The translations under genes and the position numbers were made by a program. This document shows positions 53,863 through 62,000 of a stretch of DNA of 62,000 nucleotides, in pieces. The notes below the pieces were generated by a model. It saw only the letters and a program-made list of their open reading frames with translations. It was not told the DNA's origin and made no database searches. Location of the stretch: the NCBI RefSeq assembly GCF_964340395.1, contig NC_135554.1, positions 4,537,975-4,599,974 on the forward strand, given 5' to 3'. Within the stretch, counting starts at the first letter, position 1. Each line of letters starts with the position of its first letter. Source of the stretch: Glandiceps talaboti (Eukaryota; Hemichordata; Enteropneusta; Spengelidae).

Positions 53863-55219
53863 AGTCAGTCAGTCAGTCAGTCAGTCAGTCAGTCAGTCAG
53901 CCAGCCAGCCAGCCAGCCAGCCGACTGACTGACTGACTGACTGACTGACTATAACTAACTGACTATCTAACTAACTAACCACCCATCTACTTACCTACCT
54001 ACTATATACTGACTTATCGACCAGTCAACCAATCTTTAATTGATTCATACTCCACATAGGTACAATTCGTATTTGAATTGAAATGTCACATGGTTGATTG
54101 AGACAGTATAAGTATTTGTGTTTAACGATGTTACTAAACCTTGACTTTAACTACGTCATTGTGTAAACATCGTGTAATAAACAAATACTTCCCTGTATAC
54201 TTCCGTGTACTGGGTACAACATACACGGAAGTATATTTCTAACCCACGCTATGCTATTATACACCTGGCATTTGGTAGAGTTCAGGGGCAAATTTAAAAC
54301 TGTTACAAGTTATTACAAGTTATTTTCATAAAGTTTGGTCAGGTAGATCGAAAAACCTGTCGACGATTTGAACTTCTGAAATCATAAACTCATTCAGGAC
54401 TCTTACATTTCTGTGATCAAACTTTTCAAAATATGATGAAATATATCATTAGTTATAAAGCAATATCATGACGTCACGTCACCATTTTTTTGTCGTCAGC
54501 TACCAACACAAATTTTTTTTCAGCATTTTTCGTCATTTCATCCCAAGGAATTAGAATGAAAACATGGTCAGCCCTGAAATTTCTCAATAATTTAAATTGA
54601 GTAACGAAGGTTCATGGATGTCAAAGATTATTGCTTAATAAAAACGTCTTATCTAACCATTACAACTCAATGTTTATATCAAGGATAGACTGAATTGATA
54701 GAGAACATACAAATTGTGTTGCTGATCAGGAATTTACAATCAACGGTCACATTTGTATAACATACAGTGTTGTTAAGAATTGGTACCAATGACACTGGTG
54801 TGAGTCTTTTGTTTGCGAGAAAAGTCTGAGGTTGGGCCATTCTTCTGTTGTACAGCCGTCAGTGTTATCTATTACATTGACCTCAAACCGTACAGATACC
54901 ATTTGTTGTGAGCAGTTAGTGATGTACGTATATCTTCTTATTCGTGACATCGATGTTTTACTGCTCATTGGACGTAACAATTACGAAAAAATCACAGATT
55001 GTTTACATCAATAAAAATGTTGGTAACCGAATAGAGATAGACATACGTTTACCAGTCGCACTGTTATCAAACTACTGGCCACCATGTTTTTTTTCCGCTT
55101 TGTGATTACGAAAACAAAGCTGTTTTTCTACACAGGACAAACCATCGTGTACAACTAAGTACACTCGTATTTTGTTACTACAGCAACTCACCTTGATTTT
55201 CGTGGCTTCCTGTTGCCAT
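50680..55219 (-). CDS. Dispanin gene E: CD225-domain protein with a Pro/Gln/Tyr-rich N-terminal region
   Basis: Four exons on the minus strand: 55219-55192, 53115-52805, 52108-51938 and 50817-50680, encoding 215 residues. Exon 1 (MATGSHENQ plus G, GTGAGT donor) joins in phase 1 to exon 2 after TACAATACAG. Exon 2 begins [20 protein letters not shown] with a PPNY motif at 19-22, then alternating Gln-Tyr and Asn-Tyr, a QPYPMQM repeat and the ending NTQYTG. Exon 3 has [15 protein letters not shown] and helix 1 (about 144-169) with [18 protein letters not shown]. Exon 4 starts [17 protein letters not shown], with helix 2 (about 191-214) ending AVA. Phase 0 joins link exons 2/3/4. The last 33 bases of exon 3 plus the GTAAGTAA donor have been amplified into a 49-bp minisatellite inside intron 3. 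A TACGTCA site lies about 96 bases upstream of the ATG. Role beyond a dispanin-type membrane protein is unknown. Confidence 0.88.
51131..51937 (-). repeat. 49-bp minisatellite derived from gene E's exon 3/intron 3 boundary
   Basis: On the minus strand each unit reads CTTGGTATTGTAGCTATCG, TCTATTCAGCCATG, then the donor GTAAGTAA and TGTTACCC. The first 33 bases are the end of exon 3 (encoding [11 protein letters not shown]) and the rest is the start of intron 3. About 15 recognisable copies lie between 51210 and 51937, directly next to the genuine exon end at 51938, with degenerate copies out to about 51131. Variants include AAGATAG for ACGATAG and ACAATGG for CCATGG. A unit of 49 bp shifts frame at each copy. 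Confidence 0.95.
52126..52256. repeat. Imperfect hairpin in gene E intron 2
   Basis: Left arm 52126-52167 contains TCTCCACAGCTTGTGTTGAG. Right arm 52190-52256 contains its inverted complement twice (CCAACACAAGCTGTGGAGAT, two copies of a 22-bp unit). Outer bases GATGTAGTTATGA and TCATAACTGCATC also pair. The loop contains CTAGCTAGCTAG. It lies about 20 bases upstream of exon 3. Confidence 0.85.
52332..52724. repeat. Pentanucleotide arrays (CACTA, GACTA, TGTTG) in gene E intron 2
   Basis: CACTA/CACTG and GACTA units (52332-52470) are followed by TTCGT, TGGGT, TGCTG and long TGTTG blocks (52497-52724). Poly-Cys-Val-Leu and Thr-Gln-His-Asn frames are repeat translations. Confidence 0.95.
53172..53955. 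repeat. Multi-block tetranucleotide array in gene E intron 1
   Basis: Successive blocks of ACCA, ATCC, ATCA, GAGC, GACC, TAAC, CGTC, ATCC, ACCA, ATCG, AGCC, AGTC, AGCC and ACTG. Several blocks reappear in the same order, suggesting internal duplication. Confidence 0.95.
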
Positions 55220-55859
55220 TTTGTCTTGGTTTTGGAGGCTTTTTCAAAAGGTGAACCACTACAATATGATCTCAAGATTTCGAGTTTGTTAGACAAGATG
55301 AATCTACTGAATGCTACGTCACAAATCTTGCCAAACCCGCAATCTATACCGTTGATGATTGACAACGTTGTTAATTTGTAATATCAAATTAGATAATCAC
55401 TCCCAGGTAGTCTGAGACATTTCACCATAAAAGAGGAACTACGATTATGTATTTAATTATTTAACCGTTTCTCAATATCACATTTATTTCTTGTCAAATA
55501 GTGCACCTTCATTAGCATCAAATAGCTTACCATTACGTCATCGGTTTTAGGAGAAAATCCCACAACGAAGTTCTCCCTAGCAACGAAATCTGTATTTTCA
55601 TTGTCAACACCGCGCCATTTTGTAACTACAAATTTGGCCTGTACAGTTACTCCAAATCACAGTGAAAGATTTCATGAAGTGTTTTCCCTTTTCCTACCTG
55701 AGGGGAAGTATTAATTTATAAATCATTAATAATTCGTTAGTGTCAAAGTTATTAATTTCAATGGAACTTTTCTACAAATCACAATGGTAGGGTTGGTGTA
55801 TCGGAGGGTATATGACCTTTGATATTTACAAATTACACTATCTGTATGATACAATTTAA

Positions 55860-55927
<68 letters not shown>

Positions 55928-56071
55928 TGTCGTCATTTCGTCTCCGACTGGTCACTCGTCAACTTTAGTAGTTTCAAGTAGGAAACAAGAAAAAGTACGT
56001 ATACTCTATCTAAAATAGACACATTTCGATTCGTTCTCTTCAAGGAAATGGTAACTGTATGGTATGCTGAG
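55220..56071. promoter_or_regulatory. Upstream region of gene E with CRE-like sites
   Basis: Two TGACGT-type sites are visible: TACGTCA at 55315-55321 (96 bases upstream of the ATG) and TTACGTCA at 55533-55540. A (TG)n tract of about 65 bases lies at 55861-55925. A promoter is expected here by position; no TATA box is obvious near the start. Confidence 0.35.
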
Positions 56072-56410
56072 GGTAACCCCACAGGCACTTGTTTCCCAAG
56101 ATATGTGTCAGAATATGTTTTTATCAGAATACAATAAAATATCGGTAATATTGACGTGTTTAACCAATTATATGTGAAAGGGGTAAAATAAAACGTCTCT
56201 CTGTGATCGTGCAAGTCCACTCATATCACCCCGAGATAAAGTGTAGTATCTCGTGTAGTCTATATATAGTCTATATCTCGCGAGCAGTGAGTGAAAAACG
56301 TGTTATTTTACAACTTTCATATACGATTGGCTTAACACGTCAATATTATTGTAATCTAATAGGAATATTCTGATACATATTCTCGGGAAACAAGTGCCTG
56401 TGGGGTAACC
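56072..56410. repeat. Foldback element with arms of about 120 bp
   Basis: The left arm 56072-56198 (GGTAACCCCACAGGCACTTG, then TTTCCC) pairs with the right arm 56296-56410 (CAAGTGCCTGTGGGGTAACC at its end). Matching continues through TGACGTGTT and GTAAAATAA blocks. The spacer is about 97 bp. No coding capacity. It looks like a MITE or foldback element; no clear target-site duplication is seen. Confidence 0.8.
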
Positions 56411-57274
56411 GATAGACGGATAGTGAACTCTACATCGTCACACATACATTCCACGATCCTAGCAAGAATAAGGACCCAAGATCACAGCAAGAATAAATGT
56501 AATAAATTATATTGAATCGAACCACTGACTTAATACGCCAGAATTTAATCAGATTGAGCTACATAATACTTTGTTAGGCCAATCCTACATGAGGCATACA
56601 TCGAATTAGATGCTATACCCACTTTGATAGTGTCAAGGTATATAAATCGTACCTAGTCTGGATACCAACGTGTTCTGTTGAACTGAACCGCGTAAATCGT
56701 AACGATTACCGTATAGGGCCTAGACTAGTCTAATTCATGTACATGTAGAGTATCGTTACGATTTACACCCCCACTCACGTGTTGATTTAACAACCCATAG
56801 TTGATTATCTGATAAACGAAACACCATACACTTGATGAAATATAGATTTTGTTCGGCCCTATGTAATGTATACATACATAGTGGTTTAGTCAGAGACCAC
56901 ATTGACATCCAGACTAGCTAGGACGAGACTGGCGTATCTCTTATCATACAGTAACGCTAACTTACGTCCACCAGAGGAATATTTTCACATGTATGGTACA
57001 TGCAAACAATTGCATATCATCATAATAATACACATGCTTATCCACCACTACAGTATACGTGTTAAAATGAATTATTAGTCTTACCTGTTCAATATCATTT
57101 CAATATATTTATTATAATATTATTATCTGAATGTTTTTGTAATATCGATAGCCTCTTAGCTGCCACTCAATCCAATGTGTAGGCATGGCTTTCAGGATTC
57201 TCAACATTGTCGGCCTCATCAACTTACTTTCCTGCCTGTACACTCAAAAAATTGCAAGATAATAAACCAATGAT
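56411..57274. other. Spacer with a nested inverted-repeat (MITE-like) element at 56653-56917
   Basis: 56653-56917 begins CTAGTCTGGATACCAACGTG and ends with a diverged inverted copy (CACATTGACATCCAGACTAG). An inner perfect inverted pair GTAAATCGTAACGAT / ATCGTTACGATTTAC lies at 56692-56706 and 56752-56766. A related terminal segment (AGTCTGGATGCCAACGTG) also occurs near 24346-24400. The rest of the interval is non-coding. Confidence 0.65.
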
Positions 57275-57787
57275 AAGGAGTATTAATGTATCATGGATCG
57301 TGTGATTTTGAAGGAGATATGTGATTGGTTATATATTGCTATTAGAGTCTTATATTGGATGAAAGTGTTGATTGTGTCATTAATGCCATACTCCTTTTGA
57401 GTTTAATATATTGAGTTATCAATGTCATGGCTAAAGAACTTTGTACTTTGATAAGCCTAATAGGTGCTGCCACCAGCGTGATGAACGAGTCCAAAGAATT
57501 CAAGGCTGAGTATCATGATAGCTTTCACCATGATCATTTTACATGTAAACACTAACCACGTATATGATGCACTTTTTATCTGGAACATCATAGACTACTC
57601 TTTGTGCAGACTGAAATATGATAAGGGTGCTCTTCATGTCAACATTCGCACTTGCATGAAACGTGTCATGATGCATGATGGTCATGATGTGAAACAGGTG
57701 ACGACATAGGTAAATTGGATACATTTGAGTCATGTGAGTTGTATTGTTTCTCTTTCCGTTACGTTACGTCACGACGTGTATCATTAC
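57275..57787 (-). repeat. 510-bp dispersed repeat, copy 2 (inverted)
   Basis: Nearly identical to the reverse complement of 27747-28257, about 29.5 kb away in opposite orientation. Unlike copy 1, it is not followed by a TatD ORF. It has no coding potential of its own. Confidence 0.85.
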
Positions 57788-58260
57788 CACTGCACTAGCT
57801 ACAACACAGGGCTATGAAAGTCAAAGCCTTTAGGGAGCCTTCAGTATTTACAGGGGAAGGGGGGGGGGTGTCACATTTTACAAACCTGTTTTGGGGGTGG
57901 GGGGGGTCATATTTATACTGTTTTGGGGAGGGTCACATTTTACAATCTGTAGTTTTGTGACCAAATTGAAAATTCAATGATTGCCTATTTATTTTGTGTT
58001 TTGAGATGTAAAAGTGAGATGAGCACTCAACATTTATTTTTTACGAGTACTTTACATGCCGAAGTACAAATACATAAATTGTAAGAAAATTGTTTAATAC
58101 ATTTACAATGCATTTTATTGAGTGTACCAAGTCACAGAAATCAGCCGGATAGGAAAATGTTGATGATATTGATTGGGTCAACTTGTACGGAAATGGTCAG
58201 TTGAAAAGGCTTACAGTGTCCAGTCAGGATCAGTATCTCCAAAAGCATCAGCTAACCAGT
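57788..58260. repeat. Dispersed G-tract repeat copy (57834-57960) and flank
   Basis: GGGAGCCTTCAGTATTTACA is followed by three G-run plus GTCACATTTTAC or GTCATATTTATAC motifs in short tandem. It matches the copy at 20728. No coding sequence is recognised in the interval. Confidence 0.6.
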
Positions 58261-58262
58261 AC

Positions 58263-58609
58263 CAAGAAACTCCTCAAAAAGGAACAAAGTTGAACTAGTG
58301 GCGGTTCATCTGGCACTCACCCTTGGTCAGCAGACATTACAGAGGCTCCAAATACATCCAATGTTGGAGGGAGGTGACAGCCAAGAGAAGGGGGAAGAGG
58401 ATGCCTCTGTTGGTGCTGATGATAATGATGGTGGTGGTAGCAGTGATAATGGTGATGACAATAATGACGACGACGACGACGACGACGACAATGATGATGG
58501 TAGCAGTGACGACGGTGATGATGATGTTGATGATTTAGTTTTGAATGTAATAGAGAACACGGACAGTGATACAAATACAGACTCAGGTAGTAACAGTGAG
58601 TCAGATTAA
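58263..58609 (+). CDS. Possible terminal exon of an unknown protein with an acidic tail
   Basis: An open frame reads RNKVELVAVHLALTLGQQTL, then a hydrophilic stretch, then a long Asp/Ser/Gly-rich acidic tail partly built on GAC/GAT triplets, ending SNSESD before a stop at 58609. AATAAA signals follow within 20 bases. A CTAACCAG just upstream (to 58259) could be a splice acceptor, and a stop lies in frame before it. No domain is recognised and no upstream exon was found, so this may be a gene fragment, a transposon piece or chance. Confidence 0.2.
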
Positions 58610-58874
58610 GGTGATGATGAATAAAATAAAATAAAAAACAATAATAATTGTGTGTTCGATAACATGGCCTCAGAAAATAGGGTAGGTAGGTCAGGATTTC
58701 ATTTTTATCTTTTTTAATTGATTTTAATATTTTGGAGAAAAAAATTGCTTTGACCCCCAAGACTAAGAAAATGTTGGTCAGAACACCACTTCTGTGTTAA
58801 TTTAGTGAAATACGTACAGACATATGAGGGTCAATGAATTTCTTATCTTGTCTTTTTATTTGAAATATTTGCCC

Positions 58875-59185
58875 TTATCACATGATTACAATTTGGGTGT
58901 AGACACTTGAATGGAGTCTGTGTGTATAAAATATACTTTTTATCACATGATAACAATTTGGGTGTAGACACTTGAACGGAGACTATGTGTATAAAATATA
59001 CTTTTTATCACATGATAACAATTTGGGTGTAGACACTTGAATGGAGTCTATGTGTATAAAATATAGTTTTATCACATGATAACAATTTGGGTGTAGACAC
59101 TTGAATGGAGTCTATGTGTATAAAATATACTTTTTATCACATGATAACAATTTGGGTGTAGACACTTGAATGGAATGTATTAATA
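58875..59185. repeat. 65-bp tandem repeat, five copies
   Basis: Units start at CACATGAT (58879, 58944, 59009, 59073, 59138) and contain TTGGGTGTAGACACTTGAA and TATGTGTATAAAATATA. Spacings are 65, 65, 64 and 65 bp. Confidence 0.95.
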
Positions 59186-59204
59186 GAACCCTGAGATACA
59201 ATGG

Positions 59205-60947
59205 ACTATGGAGTTATTTTGTATATGATGGTAGACATTGTTAATGTTCTATATATCGTGGTAGATATTGTAATATTCTATATCATGGTAGACATTGTAA
59301 TGTTCTATATCGTGGTAGATATTGTAATGTTCTATATGATGGTAGATATTGTAATGTTCTATATGATGGTAGACATTGTAATGTTCTATATCGTGGTAGA
59401 TATTGTAATGTTCTATATCATGGTTGATATTGTAATGTTCTATATCGTGGTAGATATTGTAATATTCTATATCATGGTAGATATTGTAATGTTCTATATC
59501 GTGGTAGACATTGTAATGTTCTATATGATGGTAGACATTGTAATGTTCTATATCGTGGTATATATTGTAATGTTCTATATCGTGGTAGACATTGTAATGT
59601 TCTATATCATGGTAGAGATTGTAATATTCTATATCGTGGTAGACATTGTAATGTTCTATATGATGGTAGACATTGTAATGTTCTATATCGTGGTAGACAT
59701 TGCAATGTTCTATATCGTGGTAGATATTGTAATGTTCTATATCATGGTAGACATTGTAATGTTCTATATTATGGTAGATATTGTAATGTTCTATATGATG
59801 GTAGATATTGTAATGTTCTATATGATGGTAGATATTGTAATGTTCTATATGATGGTAAATATTGTAATGTTCTATACGATGGTAGATATTGTAATGTTCT
59901 ATATCATGGTAGATATTGTAATGTTCTATATGATGGTAGATATTGTAATGTTCTATATGATGGTAGACATTGTAATGTTCTATATGATGGTAGATATTGT
60001 AATGTTCTATATCATGGTAGACATTGTAATGTTCTATATTATGGTACACATTGTAATGTTCTATATGATGGTAGATATTGTAATGTTCTATATGATGGTA
60101 GACATTGTAATGTTCTATATTATGGTACACATTGTAATGTTCTATATGATGGTAGACATTGTAATGTTATATATGATGGTAGACATTGTAATGTTCTATA
60201 TGATGGTAGATATTGTAATGTTCTATATGATGGTAGACATTGTAATTTTCTATATGATGGTAGACATTGTAATGTTCATATGATGGTAGACATTGTAATG
60301 TTCTATATCATGGTAGATATTGTAATGTTCTATATGATGGTAGATATTGTAATGTTCTATATGATGGTCGACATTGTAATGTTATATATCATGGTAGACA
60401 TTGTAATGTTCTATATCCTGGTAGACATTGTAATGTTCTATATGATGGTAGATATTGTAATGTTATATATGATGGTAGACATTGTAATTTTCTATATGAT
60501 GGTAGACATTGTAATGTTCTATATGATGGTAGACATTGCAAGGTTCTATATCGTGGTAGACACTGTAATGTTCTATATCGTGGTAAACATTGTAATGTTC
60601 TATATGATGGTAGACATTGTAATGTTCTATATCGTGGTAGACATTGTTATGTTCTATATGATGGTAGACATTGTAAGGTTCTATATGATGGTAGACATTG
60701 TAATGTTCTATATCGTGGTAGACATTGTACTGTTCTATATCCTGGTAGACATTGTAATGTTCTATATGATGGTAGACATTGTAATGTTCTATATGATGGT
60801 AGACATTGTAATGTTCTATATCGTGGTAGATATTGTAATTTTCTATATGATGGTAGACATTGTAATGTTCTATATGATGGTAGACATTGTAATGTTCTAT
60901 ATCGTGGTAGACATTGTAATGTTCTATATCCTGGTAGATATTGTCAT
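59205..60947 (+). repeat. 27-bp minisatellite (unit ATGTTCTATATGATGGTAGA + CATTGTA)
   Basis: About 64 units with variation at a few positions (ATGATGG/ATCATGG/ATCGTGG; GACATT/GATATT). One plus frame reads MFYMMVDIV repeated and one minus frame reads repeated YNVYHHIEH; both stay open for hundreds of codons because 27 is a multiple of 3. I see no splice or codon evidence for a protein on either strand. Confidence 0.95.
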
Positions 60948-61389
60948 CACAATTAGATCAACTACTTATCATGCAAAAGGACATAAAACAGTTTGTGAAA
61001 ATTACATATCAAAATGTACAAAAAAATCTTGCCTTGAATACTATTGAGTTTCAAAAATGTACTGTAACTTCTTGAATTTTGAAAAAATCTGAATAGCGCC
61101 CTAGTTGTCAAACTGTGTATCTTTCATCTTTCGGTTAGCTAGTCTTTGTCCATGAACTGTATTAAATTGAGGCGGGGGGGGGGGGTCAATGTATTATTCT
61201 CTTTTTGGGTATTTTGCAGATTTCCCAAGCCTTAATTGTTGGCAAACTTCAACAGTCCCTCAAAGTTGAAGAGAATCCAACACCTTTGATGGACTACAAG
61301 TGTACTTTGTCATTTTCAGAGAAACATGCGCCAGGACTGTTTGTTTGTTGTTTGTTTGTTTGACTTTATTTAACCTTGATAAATTGTTG
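60948..61389. other. Spacer between minisatellites
   Basis: AT-rich with a G-run at about 61172-61185 and a short TTTG tract near 61340-61360. No gene recognised. Confidence 0.5.
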
Positions 61390-62000
61390 AGCCAAAGGCT
61401 CTTCTTAGTGACTCTTCCCTCATACCAAGCCCAGTCTGTTGTGTAAAATGTAACTCTTCCCTCATACCAAACCCAGTATTTTGTGTAAAATGTGACTCTA
61501 TTCACTCGTACCAAACCCAGTCTGTTGTGTAAAATGTGACTCTTCCCTCATACCAAGCCCAGTCTGTTGTGTAAAATGTAACTCTTCCCTCATACCAAAC
61601 CCAGTATTTTGTGTAAAATGTGACTCTTCCCTCGTACCAAACCCAGTCTGTTGTGTAAAATGTGACTCTTCCCTCATACCAAGCCCAGTCTGTTGTGTAA
61701 AATGTAACTCTTCCCTCATACCAAACCCAGTCTGTTGTGTAAAATGTAACTCTTCCCTCATACCAAGCCCAGTCTGTTGTGTAAAATGTGACTCTTCCCT
61801 CATACCAAGCCCAGTCTGTTGTGTAAAATGTAACTCTTCCCTCATACCAAGCCCATCGGCCTGAGTCTGTTGTGTAAAATGTGACTCTTCCCTCATACCA
61901 TTGAACCCAGTCTGTTGTGTAAAATGTAACTCTTCCCTCATACCAAACCCAGTATTTTGTGTAAAATGTGACTCTTCCCTCATACCAAGCCCAGTATTTT
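61390..62000 (-). repeat. 42-bp minisatellite running off the window end
   Basis: Read on the minus strand the unit is GAAGAGTCACATTTTACAC plus ACAACAGACTGGG and CTTGGTATGAGG (42 bp), about 14 copies. The minus frame reads MREESHFTQQTGLG repeated. Most copies are uniform; one carries an extra GTC-GGCCTGA-type insertion near 61856. The array continues past the window. Confidence 0.93.

Overview
The window is nuclear DNA from an animal, most likely a marine invertebrate. Genes have short exons separated by GT-AG introns. There is a eukaryotic tRNA-Asp gene, remains of LINE and LTR retrotransposons, and a very high load of micro- and minisatellites. I cannot name the species from sequence alone.

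The main biological content is a cluster of five CD225/dispanin genes, the superfamily that includes vertebrate IFITM proteins. Order and strand are A (501-4928, -), B (6881-11331, -), C (17726-20441, -), D (24052-26325, +) and E (50680-55219, -). I rebuilt all five by hand from splice signals. They share one architecture. Exon 1 is tiny (13-34 coding bases) and ends in phase 1 on a G. Exon 2 encodes a variable cytosolic N-terminal region rich in Pro, Tyr and Gln, or acidic in A. Exon 3 carries the first half of CD225 (KDIGA and CFWPLG-like motifs, first membrane helix). Exon 4 starts AxSYR or AIYQR and carries the second helix. Every coding frame closes exactly across the joins. A decayed copy of gene A's exon 2, split by a LINE fragment, lies in gene A's first intron.

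Layout: 33-104 tRNA-Asp(GTC); 0.5-26.3 kb dispanin genes A-D, with long microsatellites in introns and spacers and a LINE remnant at 16.3-17.6 kb; 27.7-31.4 kb a 510-bp dispersed repeat, an uninterrupted TatD-type metal-dependent nuclease ORF, 107-bp tandem repeats and a probable LTR; 31.4-39.6 kb non-coding DNA with a 1.6-kb imperfect palindrome; 39.9-46.9 kb a huge 27-bp minisatellite with higher-order structure; 46.9-50.7 kb AT-rich spacer; 50.7-55.2 kb gene E, whose third intron holds a 49-bp minisatellite made from gene E's own exon 3/intron 3 junction; 55.2-57.8 kb foldback and MITE-like elements and an inverted copy of the 510-bp repeat; 58.3-62.0 kb a weak acidic exon candidate and three further tandem arrays.

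By family knowledge, dispanins act in membranes at vesicle fusion and trafficking, and IFITMs restrict virus entry. Whether these five genes are immune effectors is inference. Three carry PPxY motifs, and three have TGACGT-type bZIP sites near their starts. The most unusual observations are the exon/intron-junction minisatellite in gene E, the TatD ORF next to an LTR, and the five-gene cluster itself.
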